64,000 bases of DNA from Acidobacteriota bacterium (GCA_020637335.1 JACJWC010000017.1:1-64000); one strand, 5' to 3'; positions 26,158 to 34,194 are shown, counted from the first letter of the stretch. The notes: a model not told the origin generated them from the letters alone. Numbers and translations are program-made.

Positions 26158-27806
26158 GAGCCCAGCCAGAAAGGCGGGTTTTTGTGGGATCTCAGATATG
26201 AATGGTGGTTCAATTTTTGAATTTTGTTTGAAGATTCACTGTTTCTTGGGGTCCAGCCGCATTTAAGGCTGATTTTGGACAGACTTCGTCCTTTTGGGTC
26301 ACATATTTTCTCTGTTTTGGGGGTTTGGTTGGGGTTAACCGGCTCGAATGAGGGTGAACATGTTGTAGGCTAAAATGGAGGACCAAACATAGGCCTTAAA
26401 TCGCGCTAAACCCTTCCAGTTGCAACGTTTAAGGTTGAAGTTATGCTTTAGACTGGCAATGTTGGCTTCAATTCCGGCCCGAAATGCCCTCAGCTTGCGG
26501 TAGAGCGTCGGGGAACTCACCATGTCTTCTTCCTTTAAGCCCCGTTTCTTGTGGAAGGCCACTTCAATCACGCCCATTTCTTTGGCTTGCTTTAAATTTT
26601 CCTTGGAGGCATAACCGCCGTCCAGGCTGACCTGTTGCGGCACTTGGCCAAAAATGTCCTTTTGGCGTTTGATCATGCGCAGGGTGGTCGAAGCGTCACA
26701 GGGGTTTCCATCCTCTACGACGGCGTCCAGAATCAGGCCAGAACGACCGGAGGTGAGGTTAAGCTTGTGACCGTATTGAATGGCTCTTCTGCCCTTGATG
26801 ATCACGTCTGAATGGGGTTCAAAAATGCTGTAAATCTTTTCCTTGGCCGGAACGGATTCGCCCAAAAAGATCCTTTGATCGGTTTGACTCAGGACACAGA
26901 TGGTAATTTCTGAAAGATCATCAGCCTTGTCCAACCATTTGGTCAAAACAGCGCTTGAAGGCTGATCTTTCAGGTGTTCAACCATGCTGGAGAGCGCTTT
27001 CTGCATTCTTTGGGTATAGCATATTACCTTTCGATACAGGTGTTTAAGCTGCTTTCCTTGCGCACCCAACGCTATTTGATGGGCTAATTTCTTAACCGCG
27101 CGTTGATGGTTTCGCCAGCGCAGTCGGCAGTCAAAAATACGTTTCCCGTGCTGCAGGTGACGGGCGATGGTGCGCACACAATCCCAAAGCAGGCTGGAGT
27201 CGCTCGGCTCATGGATGTTGGCTTCGATGACCGTCGCGTCGGTGCGGGTAATGTGGCCACTCTCAATGCCTTTTTCACGGGCCATGCGCACCCAATAGCG
27301 ATTGATGGACTCCCAAGTCGCTGCACTCACCCGGCTCACCAGGCTTTGCAGAGTGCTGCGCCTGGGGGCTTTTTTCCAGCACCGTGCAAAGGTGCGGAAA
27401 GACTCCGAGTCTGCCAGGAAAAAGGCCAATTCATCAAAGGAGTACCCCGTGAATTGTTTAAGAATCGCAAAGCGCAGAACCTGCTCGGCGCTAAAACCCT
27501 TGCGGCCCGTGGGTTTGAGGTTCGGGTCGATCAAATCATTGGCAACGAGTTCATGCAGCGCGGGATGTTGGTCAAGCAAATCAGAAATTGCCGAGAGCTC
27601 TTGGCCAATGTTATGCTCAGCGAAGATATCAAAAATCGAGGCCTGTGGGTCAGTTTTTGGTCTCAAGAAAACGCTCCGTTTTTGGTTAAGGTTTTTGTTT
27701 TCAGCAAATTACACAAACTCTTATACCATAAAACGGGCGTTTTTTTAAGCCCAAATATCCATTTAACCCCAATTTTTCCAGCACCTTACTGTTTCTGGCT
27801 GGGCTC
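26158..27806 (-). mobile_element. Complete 1,649-bp insertion sequence, DDE type
   Basis: The element is bounded by 15-bp perfect inverted repeats GAGCCCAGCCAGAAA (26158-26172, with its complement at 27792-27806) and flanked by a 7-bp duplication. It carries one transposase gene on the - strand, with non-coding margins of about 160 bp (left) and 125 bp (right). The transposase resembles those annotated as ISNCY/IS1182-like with an IS4/IS5-type DDE domain; I cannot assign the exact family without comparison. Perfect ends, an exact target duplication and an intact transposase suggest recent insertion. Confidence 0.92.
26335..27666 (-). CDS. DDE transposase of the insertion sequence
   Basis: This 443-residue protein has an N-terminal helix-turn-helix region typical of the IS5/IS1182 superfamily (TGRKGFSAEQVLRFAILKQF, FLADSESFRTF). 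The DDE catalytic core follows: first Asp in TRTDATVIEANIH, second Asp in VSLDGGYASKENL and Glu in FRAGIEANIASLKHNF. The frame is intact. It starts with TTG at 27666; no in-frame ATG lies before the conserved region, and a GGAG seven bases upstream supports the TTG. It mediates cut-and-paste or replicative movement of the element that contains it. Confidence 0.9.
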   Translation of the reverse strand: MRPKTDPQASIFDIFAEHNIGQELSAISDLLDQHPALHELVANDLIDPNLKPTGRKGFSAEQVLRFAILKQFTGYSFDELAFFLADSESFRTFARCWKKAPRRSTLQSLVSRVSAATWESINRYWVRMAREKGIESGHITRTDATVIEANIHEPSDSSLLWDCVRTIARHLQHGKRIFDCRLRWRNHQRAVKKLAHQIALGAQGKQLKHLYRKVICYTQRMQKALSSMVEHLKDQPSSAVLTKWLDKADDLSEITICVLSQTDQRIFLGESVPAKEKIYSIFEPHSDVIIKGRRAIQYGHKLNLTSGRSGLILDAVVEDGNPCDASTTLRMIKRQKDIFGQVPQQVSLDGGYASKENLKQAKEMGVIEVAFHKKRGLKEEDMVSSPTLYRKLRAFRAGIEANIASLKHNFNLKRCNWKGLARFKAYVWSSILAYNMFTLIRAG

Positions 27807-27813
27807 TAAGCTA
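27807..27813. repeat. Right 7-bp target-site duplication of the IS
   Basis: TAAGCTA follows the right inverted repeat immediately and matches 26151-26157. It lies inside the 5' part of the interrupted gene. Confidence 0.9.
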
Positions 27814-27944
27814 ACGTCCCTAATTAGTGCTTTGCTGCCATCACAAGCAAACGTTCTAAATAAAAGACGCCCACCAATTTTGTCCAAAGCCGAACATAAT
27901 AACTCGATGTGTGTTTTTGCTTCTATAAAATATTGAACTCTCAT
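27807..27944 (-). pseudogene. 5' part of the gene split by the insertion sequence
   Basis: ATG at 27944 opens a frame of 46 codons (MRVQYFIEAKTHIELL ... ALIRDVSL) that runs exactly into the IS boundary and the TAAGCTA duplication. It continues in frame into the 25755-26157 segment when the IS and one duplication are removed. No strong ribosome site is seen: AGG lies about ten bases upstream. The insertion lies about a quarter of the way into the gene and should abolish function. Confidence 0.82.
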
Positions 27945-28212
27945 GGACGATATGGCCTGAATTTGATTTGGGGTTTTGATTTGAATCCTTGTGCAAAATT
28001 TATAACATTCGGTAACGCTTTTATCTCTCGAATAATGGGATCAACCCCAGGAAATGTAGGCCCGGCGTGATGGCTTCAACTTTAACAAAACCGTTTTGTT
28101 CCTCTACATAAAAAGGGATGAATTGGTGTGCATTGCAGCGTTTGTTCTCCTAGATTTTTGCACAGATGAACGTCATAAACCTGTTCTGGGGCAGTGCCCT
28201 TTGGGCAAATTT
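27945..28212. other. Short gene-free stretch between decayed gene and repeat
   Basis: I see no credible gene, RNA or terminator in these 268 bp, which are A+T-rich compared with the flanks. With the repeat copy at 28213-28317 they form the 373-bp gap before the group II intron. Confidence 0.5.
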
Positions 28213-28317
28213 GCGCGCCTTCAGCGCTTCCCAGGTGCATGCACGAGGTTGACCAGGGTTACGCGGTATCGATTTGTGCCTCATCAATACCGCTCCACCC
28301 TTCGCTAATCTGGCTCA
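28213..28317. repeat. Dispersed repeat copy 1, interrupted by the group II intron
   Basis: This about 105-bp segment aligns with 41453-41556 at roughly 75% identity. Shared blocks include CGCGCCTTCAGCGCTTCCC, ACCAGGGTT, GTGCCTCATC and GCTCCACCCTTC. Its continuation, GGCCGTTGGCCTG, is found on the far side of the intron at 30570-30582. Confidence 0.85.
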
Positions 28318-28392
28318 ATCGGGTAGGGATGGAGCCTTGCGGCTCCATCTCCCCCTAAGAACCGTACGTGAAAGTTTCCCTTCATACGGCTC
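28318..28392 (-). ncRNA. Group II intron domains V and VI
   Basis: Domain V is the 34-nt hairpin at 28359-28392, beginning GAGCCGTATG and ending TACGGTTC on the - strand, with a GAAA loop and the expected bulge. Domain VI follows, including a 9-bp GATGGAGCC/GGCTCCATC stem with a GCAA tetraloop (28328-28349) before the 3' splice site. These are the catalytic and branch-point domains of the ribozyme. Confidence 0.92.
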
Positions 28393-28406
28393 AAGCAACA
28401 GTAAGG

Positions 28407-29951
28407 TCATCGAGGGTGATGACCCGGCAGGCGGTTTCCTGAACGGGCCCCTTTGACTGGGTACCAAGCTGAAGTGGTTGTGAGCTTCGATTTCAGCCGG
28501 GCTCGTAAGGCTTGAAGAATGATCTTCCGCTTTTTGAGATAGAATCTGAAATCTGAGTCAAAGGGGTGAGCAACTCCTTTGATTTTGATGTGGCGCAGGA
28601 TAGGTACGCGGTTCAGTGGGAGAAGAAAGTGTCTTCTTACCTGCTGGCCTTTGCGTTCCAGACCTGTCAGGATCCAGTCCCGGGAGCCGACTCTGGTAAA
28701 ATACTGAGCCTTATTCCAAGTTGCGGATTTCTGAGGGTGCCTGTGCTTGAGCTCACGCCAAATCATTTGGAAAAGGGTGTGGTCGATTGAGCCAAAGATT
28801 TTCTTGGCGCAGGAGTGGCGGTAGAAGTTGCCCCAGCCCCGCAGCTTCCGATTAAGGGCTGCGATCACGAGATGGGTGGGCTTGTACCGCAGTTGCCTGC
28901 AGCATTCCTTGAGTTTTCGCCGAAACGCTTGAATCTTGACCTTTGCAGGTTTAGAGAGAAGTTTTCCGTTGTATTTCCTCAAGTTGAAACCAAGAAAGTC
29001 AAAGCCATCCTCGATGTGGGTGATGTGGGTCTTTTCCTCGGAGAGGGTGAGTCCACGTTCAGCCAAGAACGAGGCAATGGCAGGTTGAATGGTGTCCTTC
29101 AGGAGGGTGGGATCTTTAGCTGTACAGATGAAGTCGTCCGCGTAACGGACGAAGTTCACCTTAGACCCTCTTGGTGCAACACGGGCGACGGTCTCCTGGA
29201 GTCCGTCGAGAACCATGTTGGCCAGAAGGGGAGAGATCACCCCGCCTTGAGGCGTACCCTCATCCGTAGGGAAGAGAGCGCCTTTTTCCATAAAACCGGC
29301 TTTGAGCCATTGGTGGAGAATGCGTTTATCCATGGGGATATGCGCTTTGAGCCACGGATGGTCAATCGTGTCGAAGCAGGCTTTGATATCTCCTTCGAGG
29401 ATCCAGGGTGCGCAGTTTCTCCGAGAGAGGACGATATGACATTGCTTGATGGCATCGGCCACACTGCGGTGGGGTCTGAAACCATAGGAATGGATATCGG
29501 CTTGGACCTCGGCGATGGGGATAAGCGCCATGGCGTGGAGGGCTTGCATGGCCCGATCGCGCATGGTCGGAATCCCCAAAGGGCGCATCTTTCCGTTGGA
29601 TTTTCGAATGAGGACGCGCCGCAGAGGACTACTCTTGTAGCCCCGGCTGCGCAATGTTTGTGTGGCTTGGAGTTTGGCTTGCGCCGTTCGCCAAACCACA
29701 CCATCAATACCTGGCGTACGTTTCCCTTTACTGGTTGTCACGGACCGAACGGCCAGGAGCCGTGCGGAATGTGACGTGATCAGGAGATGCTGGAGCGCCT
29801 GTACGCGGCCCCAACGTTTACTTTGCACTGCCTTTGCGATACGCATTTGAAGCCGAAGAACCGTTGCTTCACAGTGTCGCCAGTTAATGGCTGTCCACCG
29901 TAATTTAGCGGTTGAGGCCGCACCAGGGATCTCCCTATGAGTCCGAGTCAT
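28407..29951 (-). CDS. ltrA: Group II intron reverse transcriptase/maturase
   Basis: This 514-residue intron-encoded protein has an RVT_N region (about 20-95, GKRTPGIDGV). The reverse transcriptase domain follows, with SYGFRPHRSVADAI, GTPQGGVISPLLANM and the catalytic YADD at about 270-273. The maturase (X/GIIM) domain has LRGWGNFYRHS and LKHRHPQKSATWNKAQYF. No HNH endonuclease motif follows (no CxxC pairs near the C-terminus), so it appears endonuclease-minus. The start is ATG 29951 with AGGAGG eight bases upstream; a TTG further upstream lies in the ribozyme. It would promote splicing and retro-mobility of the intron that contains it. Confidence 0.95.
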   Translation of the reverse strand: MTRTHREIPGAASTAKLRWTAINWRHCEATVLRLQMRIAKAVQSKRWGRVQALQHLLITSHSARLLAVRSVTTSKGKRTPGIDGVVWRTAQAKLQATQTLRSRGYKSSPLRRVLIRKSNGKMRPLGIPTMRDRAMQALHAMALIPIAEVQADIHSYGFRPHRSVADAIKQCHIVLSRRNCAPWILEGDIKACFDTIDHPWLKAHIPMDKRILHQWLKAGFMEKGALFPTDEGTPQGGVISPLLANMVLDGLQETVARVAPRGSKVNFVRYADDFICTAKDPTLLKDTIQPAIASFLAERGLTLSEEKTHITHIEDGFDFLGFNLRKYNGKLLSKPAKVKIQAFRRKLKECCRQLRYKPTHLVIAALNRKLRGWGNFYRHSCAKKIFGSIDHTLFQMIWRELKHRHPQKSATWNKAQYFTRVGSRDWILTGLERKGQQVRRHFLLPLNRVPILRHIKIKGVAHPFDSDFRFYLKKRKIILQALRARLKSKLTTTSAWYPVKGARSGNRLPGHHPR

Positions 29952-30569
29952 TTGCTTGTCCTCCTGAGTTCGGTAATTCAAGTTCTCTCGCAATCTGTCA
30001 CCAGTTGGACGTCAGCTTGCTTGCGCAATGGGTATAGCCCTATCCGCCCCATTACAGGACGGCATTCGCTTCTTCCAACCTCTCTGACCCGCATCGCCGT
30101 CGGTTGACCTTACGATCGCCCTACCAGACCCGCTGGAACGATACGGGGTTACTTCGGTTCCGTGGAAACGCCTAAGTTGATCCCTTAGGTTCCTCTCTAA
30201 CGCCGGGATGGTGCTTGCGCGTGTCCGTGGAATTGGGAACAGTCTGCCCAATTCACCGCCATCCAAGGGAGCCTATGTAATGCCTTCGACTCCTTCAGGC
30301 TAACGACGCAGAACGAGATTCACATGTGTTAACCATAGGATCTGATCCTAGCTCCCAGCCGCCTTGGCATTAGCAGCGTTGGCCCAAGGCCTTCCGGTCA
30401 ATCGACCGAGGGCTACATTGTCCCAACAGCTTCAGACAAAGGAATTACTCCCGATGCCTGTGTTGGTAGGATTAGGTGACGGAACACCAATCTTCTGATA
30501 AGCTAACGCGTAGATCATCCACACAATAACTTAATCATCTGAAGCCGTTTCCACAGCTCCGAGTCACAC

Positions 30570-30843
30570 GGCCGTTGGCCTGATTTGGTTGGGAACCTGT
30601 TTGTGAGAATGCCTGATTTTCGGTTCGGACCGCAGGATCGTAATCTGTGCTACGCAGCTGTATTTGGGGCACTCGAGACCAAGTAGCTTAGGTTGTCAAC
30701 TTGAGTCCGCGGGGTGACAACCCGTGCTACGGGTGGCAGGTTTTTCCCCCTGAATTTAAAACAGGCCGGCATTTCATTCGTCTGACAGGCTGGGGTGGGA
30801 GGGGTTTTGGCCATGGATTGTTAAGCGCGCTCCTGAACCCAAG
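30570..30843. other. Right flank of the intron; remainder of dispersed repeat and gene-free DNA
   Basis: The first 13 bases (GGCCGTTGGCCTG) complete the repeat interrupted by the intron. The remaining 260 bp hold no credible gene. A run with CCGTGCTACG and CCCGTGCTACGGG blocks near 30647-30740 looks repeat-derived. It also forms the region just beyond the 3' end of the propeller gene; no clear terminator is visible. Confidence 0.55.
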
Positions 30844-31923
30844 CTAATCGTCTGGGCCTACTTTTTTTAGGGTGTCTTCTGCGGGATGTGTTGCAAAATA
30901 GGTTTCCAGTTGAGATTCTGCGATCCATTCCAAAACCATCTCGTCGGAATCATCCAAATGTCCGACCAAGGCTTTGCCATCGACCAGGCCATACCAACGC
31001 AGGTAATCCGACCAAGTTAAGTTTGATTCGACAGGTTTCCCATTGGGTTTATTCACTTTAACCACCTCGGTTAAGTGGGGTTCCCGGGTCCAAAGGCGAA
31101 ACACCCAGTTACCGGCAGGGTCAACCCGAAAACTGCGTACGACCGGAAAGGTCGCATAATAGTTGGTCTGGTAGCGCCGCTCGGGAAACATGGCTTTCAC
31201 TTCCTTGAGCCGGATATCGGCCCAATCAGGGTTGAATTCCAAGCGCGGCATGGCTTCCCGCCACTCGCGAAGCAAGGTGCCTTTGTTATCAAACACTTTG
31301 ACCCACAAGTGTTCCTGATCGAGCAGGTAGATTTCCTTGCCATCTGGGCTTGTCGCCAGCATGGGCACCCATTGGACCGGCGTATAAATCGAGTGATCGC
31401 CGTCGGCGATAAACGTGGCGCCATACCCATTGCCTTTGACCTGGGCGATGATCCTCGGTTGATTAAACTGCTCACCACTTAGGTAAAGCGATACGGCTTG
31501 GTCCGGTTCGCTGTTGAGGGCCGTGTGCCAGGCGCCATACACCCACCCGTCTTGGCTACGGGCCATGTCGATTCCTCGAATCGGGGCCAGGCTGCGGGCT
31601 ACACATTGGCCTGTGCTGGTGAAGGTGGTGATGGCCTGCTCCTCCAAGTCCCACACATAAATGCGCGCGTTTTGCCAAAACACCTCGAAGGCCCAATTGA
31701 ACTCGCCGGGACCCTGACCGTGACCGCCAAACTGGCTAAGCACCGTCCCCTCCCTGTCGTACACGGTCAAGGTTTGCTCCTGCCGATTCAGCACGCAGAC
31801 CTGGCCGCTCGCGCTTGTTGCCACACAATGCGGGTTCAATTGAGCGTAAATGCCGGTGTGAATTGGCAGGGCATTTGGGCTATCACTCAACGTTAGGAGG
31901 TAACAAAAACAAAAAATGGACAT
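30844..31923 (-). CDS. Exported 6-bladed beta-propeller (NHL-like) protein
   Basis: This 359-residue protein has a hydrophobic N-terminus consistent with an export signal, then NHL/6-bladed propeller repeats. These include LTVYDREGTVLSQFGGHGQG with the typical GGxGxGPGEF turn, IYVWDLEEQAITTF and VKVFDNKGTLLREW. Such propellers are usually binding modules; no catalytic residues stand out. AAGGAG precedes ATG 31923. It is the last gene of the block that contains the ECF sigma/anti-sigma pair, 53 bp after the preceding gene, so it may be a target or sensor component of that regulon. Confidence 0.8.
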   Translation of the reverse strand: MSIFCFCYLLTLSDSPNALPIHTGIYAQLNPHCVATSASGQVCVLNRQEQTLTVYDREGTVLSQFGGHGQGPGEFNWAFEVFWQNARIYVWDLEEQAITTFTSTGQCVARSLAPIRGIDMARSQDGWVYGAWHTALNSEPDQAVSLYLSGEQFNQPRIIAQVKGNGYGATFIADGDHSIYTPVQWVPMLATSPDGKEIYLLDQEHLWVKVFDNKGTLLREWREAMPRLEFNPDWADIRLKEVKAMFPERRYQTNYYATFPVVRSFRVDPAGNWVFRLWTREPHLTEVVKVNKPNGKPVESNLTWSDYLRWYGLVDGKALVGHLDDSDEMVLEWIAESQLETYFATHPAEDTLKKVGPDD

Positions 31924-31976
31924 AACTTCTCCTTCTCATGCTAGGCATGACTTAAAAATTTCCTGATTGGAGGCGC

Positions 31977-32573
31977 TTATTTTTTGAGGCTACGCACCGT
32001 GAAGCGGCCCTCGGCGGATTGGAAAGGGAAGAGGTGCGGCGAGGTCTCAAACGTCACGACTAAAATGCCTTCCTTTTGGCCCGGTTTGCGATAACTGCCC
32101 AGAATGGCTGCACCGTCCTTTTCAACCCCAATTGAGGTGTGCAATACGACTTGGTTTTCGCGATAAACTTTGAAGTCCTTTAAGGTCAAATGGTTGAGCG
32201 CCTGGTCAAAGAGCAAAGTGAAGCCCAGGCGGTTAAATTCAGGCACGACATGGAAGTCCTGAGGGTAATCCAGGGTTCGGTCCATATTGCCATCGGCAAT
32301 GACCAACCATTCCGTTCCGGTTTGGTAGCGGTATCCGGGGTGGTTGAGCACTTTTTTGGCCTGAACCAACGCCTGATAAACCAAGGGGTTAGGAGCTGCT
32401 ACTTTGAGGTGAAGCTTTGACTCGGTGACCTCAAAGGCGTAGATGGCAATGCGCAAATGAACCCGATCCGGACCGGGCGGTCCGGGCGCTGGGTATTTCT
32501 GGCTGTCGGGATGCTCCGCGTGTTCTTGGGCCCAACAAAAGGCCACCGCCAAAAGGATCAGACAGGTTTTCAT
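31977..32573 (-). CDS. Small exported protein of unknown function
   Basis: This 198-residue protein has a signal peptide (MKTCLILLAVAFCWAQ) and a His/Pro-rich N-terminus of the mature part (YPAPGPPGPDR). A beta-rich domain follows, with VHLRIAIYAFEVTESKLHL and EGILVVTFETSPHLF. I do not recognise a family. The ATG at 32573 overlaps the anti-sigma stop codon (ATGA) and has GGGAG five bases upstream; an earlier ATG at 32585 is less likely. Translational coupling to the anti-sigma gene suggests a role in the same envelope-linked regulatory system. Confidence 0.78.
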   Translation of the reverse strand: MKTCLILLAVAFCWAQEHAEHPDSQKYPAPGPPGPDRVHLRIAIYAFEVTESKLHLKVAAPNPLVYQALVQAKKVLNHPGYRYQTGTEWLVIADGNMDRTLDYPQDFHVVPEFNRLGFTLLFDQALNHLTLKDFKVYRENQVVLHTSIGVEKDGAAILGSYRKPGQKEGILVVTFETSPHLFPFQSAEGRFTVRSLKK

Positions 32574-32935
32574 GGTTGCTCCCATAACTCGGCTGGCAGG
32601 TTATTGACCAGGTAGACTTGGACTTTCGGATTTTCGGTTTGCAGGACCAAGCAAAGCTTGGGTGGATCATGTGGTGGGCGAGAATAAAAAAACCACAGCA
32701 TCGAAACGGCCGCGACAATGGCTGCTGCAGGTAGGATTCGGCGCCAGGGGGCTGGCCTGACTGCCGGCTGAACAAATAGCGGTGCGTGGTTCCGGACCCA
32801 GCGCATCTCCGTTTCGACCTCGCGGATCATCTGGTCGAGTTCAGGGTCTTCCGCGCGCAGTTGGTCCAATTCGGCTCGTTCTGCTTCGTTCAGATGACCA
32901 TTCACGTAATCCAATGCTTGTCGTTCACGGTCCAT
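32570..32935 (-). CDS. Putative membrane-anchored anti-sigma factor
   Basis: This 121-residue protein has a short acidic helical cytoplasmic part (about 1-60, ALDYVNGHLNEAERAELDQL), a single membrane span (ILPAAAIVAAVSMLWFFYS, about 66-84) and a small periplasmic tail. The topology, size and position right after an ECF sigma gene (11-bp overlap) fit an anti-sigma factor. It lacks the His-x3-Cys-x2-Cys zinc motif of the ZAS group. The pattern resembles acidobacterial anti-sigma proteins beginning with an L/NGxLxxxE(R)-type segment. It should hold the sigma factor inactive until an envelope signal arrives. Confidence 0.75.
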   Translation of the reverse strand: MDRERQALDYVNGHLNEAERAELDQLRAEDPELDQMIREVETEMRWVRNHAPLFVQPAVRPAPWRRILPAAAIVAAVSMLWFFYSRPPHDPPKLCLVLQTENPKVQVYLVNNLPAELWEQP

Positions 32936-33449
32936 AAGTGCCTCCCCATCGCTCCCGCAGTTTTTGCCGGGCCCGAAAACACAAAGTTTTAACCGTACCT
33001 GGACTGATCGCCAAACAGATTCCGGCCTCAGCCGTGCTGTAGCCCCACTGGTAGACCAACAAAAAAGCCGCCCGTTCCCGGTGGGTTAATGTTTTGAGTA
33101 CGTCCAAGATGGCCAAGGTTTCGGGTGTTGGCGTTTCCGCTAAACATTCGGGATCCAGCTCGCTCCCCAATTCCCGGTTGCGTTTTTCCAACAGATCCAA
33201 ACTCACCCGCACAGTGACTTTGCGTAACCAGGCGGTGATGGCGCCATGAGGATCGAGTTGATCCAGGTTTTGGTAAAAACGCAGCATGGTTTCCTGTACA
33301 CAATCCAAGGCATCTTCCCGGTTTCTGGTCATGCTGTAGGCCGTGGCATACACCTGACCGCGAAAGGCTTCAAACAGGGCCGTGTGCGCGCTATCGGGTT
33401 TTTGCTTCGCCAATTGGAACAAAGCAACAATTTTTGAGGCAAACGCCAT
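32925..33449 (-). CDS. ECF-type RNA polymerase sigma factor
   Basis: This 174-residue sigma-70 family protein has region 2 at about 20-85 (AYSMTRNREDALDCVQETML) and region 4 at about 115-170 (LTHRERAAFLLVYQWGYSTAE then GTVKTLCFRARQKLRE). Regions 1 and 3 are absent, as in ECF factors. The open frame starts 42 codons earlier, but ATG 33449 has GGAG five bases upstream and the homologous region starts there. It overlaps the anti-sigma gene. Its target promoters are unknown; self-regulation of the downstream genes is likely. It lies 89 bp downstream of a small membrane protein gene on the same strand. Confidence 0.9.
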   Translation of the reverse strand: MAFASKIVALFQLAKQKPDSAHTALFEAFRGQVYATAYSMTRNREDALDCVQETMLRFYQNLDQLDPHGAITAWLRKVTVRVSLDLLEKRNRELGSELDPECLAETPTPETLAILDVLKTLTHRERAAFLLVYQWGYSTAEAGICLAISPGTVKTLCFRARQKLRERWGGTYGP

Positions 33450-33538
33450 GTCCACTCCATCAGCCCATCTACCTATCCATACTGCCAAAAAGCCCCTTCG
33501 GTTGACAGGCGCAAAAAAAATGGCGCAGGGAAGTGTGC

Positions 33539-33865
33539 CTAATGAAAGTTGGTGTTCATTAAGAGGCCAAAACAAGCGCTGAGAAGCAGCGCCACGATGA
33601 CCGCCATGATGGAGGCACCTATCCAGAAATCACTTAATTTTCGTTTGACCATTAGGGTGATGCCCGCAATGCACTGCAAAACTAAGACTGCGGGCCCTAT
33701 ATAAAAAACGGCGTTGTCCATTTCCAAGGTGACAATCAACAAGAGCCAGAGGAATAATAAGTTTGCCGCCATTCCGGCCGCCATCAGCAGACCGCGAACC
33801 AAGCAACTTTTGGTCTTACCTCCTGTGGTTTTCGGTGTGCTGTAAGGGTTTTCTTGCGGTTCCAT
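33539..33865 (-). CDS. Small membrane protein, three spans
   Basis: This 108-residue protein starts with a Pro/Asn-rich cytoplasmic leader (MEPQENPYSTP), followed by three hydrophobic segments (GMAANLLFLWLLLIVTL, VFYIGPAVLVLQCIAGITL, IGASIMAVIVALLLSACFG). The N-terminal pattern resembles short DUF-type membrane proteins of Planctomycetes and Acidobacteria, but I cannot name a family. AAGGAG lies upstream of ATG 33865. It sits between another small membrane protein and the ECF sigma gene in the same transcription direction. Confidence 0.72.
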   Translation of the reverse strand: MEPQENPYSTPKTTGGKTKSCLVRGLLMAAGMAANLLFLWLLLIVTLEMDNAVFYIGPAVLVLQCIAGITLMVKRKLSDFWIGASIMAVIVALLLSACFGLLMNTNFH

Positions 33866-33888
33866 AAAACTCCTTGCGTTTTTTTTAC

Positions 33889-34194
33889 CTAATGAGATGC
33901 AGTGAGAACCGAATAGCAAGCTCCATAAATGAGCAAACAAATAACGGCTGAAAACAGCAGACCGCAGACAGCAGGACCCATTTTTCTTCTTTGCATCATA
34001 AATGCGCCCCAACCGATTTCAGCCACAAAAATGGTTAGGACAAACCAATGGGCCTGATTGGAGCTGCTCAGGGCACCGGCAGAACCCATAAAGGCAAGAC
34101 CACCGTTCACCAGAAAACCGACGACAAACATCAATCCGTATTCCAGACAGCCCGGCTCTTCTTCGGAGGTTTGATAATTAAACGGGTCTTCCAT
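33889..34194 (-). CDS. Small membrane protein, three spans
   Basis: This 101-residue protein has an acidic N-terminus (MEDPFNYQTSEEEPG) and three hydrophobic segments (LMFVVGFLVNGGLAFMGSAG, WFVLTIFVAEIGWGAFM, AVCGLLFSAVICLLIYG). The topology is like that of its neighbour at 33539-33865, and the two may be distant paralogues. Its ATG lies 17 bp inside the end of the radical SAM gene, so translation is coupled to it. The function is unknown; its position suggests a membrane partner of the radical SAM/Lgt-like pair. Confidence 0.72.
   Translation of the reverse strand: MEDPFNYQTSEEEPGCLEYGLMFVVGFLVNGGLAFMGSAGALSSSNQAHWFVLTIFVAEIGWGAFMMQRRKMGPAVCGLLFSAVICLLIYGACYSVLTASH

Larger units (their letters stand above)
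28318..30569 (-). mobile_element. Complete group II intron (about 2,252 nt)
   Basis: On the - strand the intron begins GTGTGAC (from 30569), a standard group II 5' end, and finishes CTACCCGAT at 28318, the standard 3' end. It contains a maturase gene in domain IV and recognisable domains V and VI. Both boundaries are confirmed by the uninserted homologous repeat at 41453-41569, where the flanks are contiguous (junction 41556/41557). About 620 nt upstream of the maturase represent domains I to III. The upstream exon ends in GGCCAACGGCC, a short self-complementary sequence. Confidence 0.93.

Noticed and set aside
26158..26213. N-terminal 19 codons of the gene ending at 25755 (TTG start at 26213)
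   Set aside because: They lie inside the insertion sequence and are replaced by the true 46-codon 5' part at 27807-27944 when the element is removed.
27103..27936. A 277-codon + frame across the transposase and beyond
   Set aside because: It is antisense to the transposase and spans the IS boundary, so it cannot be an ancestral gene.
28815..29774. A 319-codon + frame antisense to the maturase
   Set aside because: It mirrors the high-scoring reverse transcriptase gene; codon composition reflects the opposite strand.
30012..30266. An 84-codon - strand frame beginning MDGGELGRLF
   Set aside because: It lies in the group II intron 5' ribozyme region; such frames are a common artefact of structured intron RNA.
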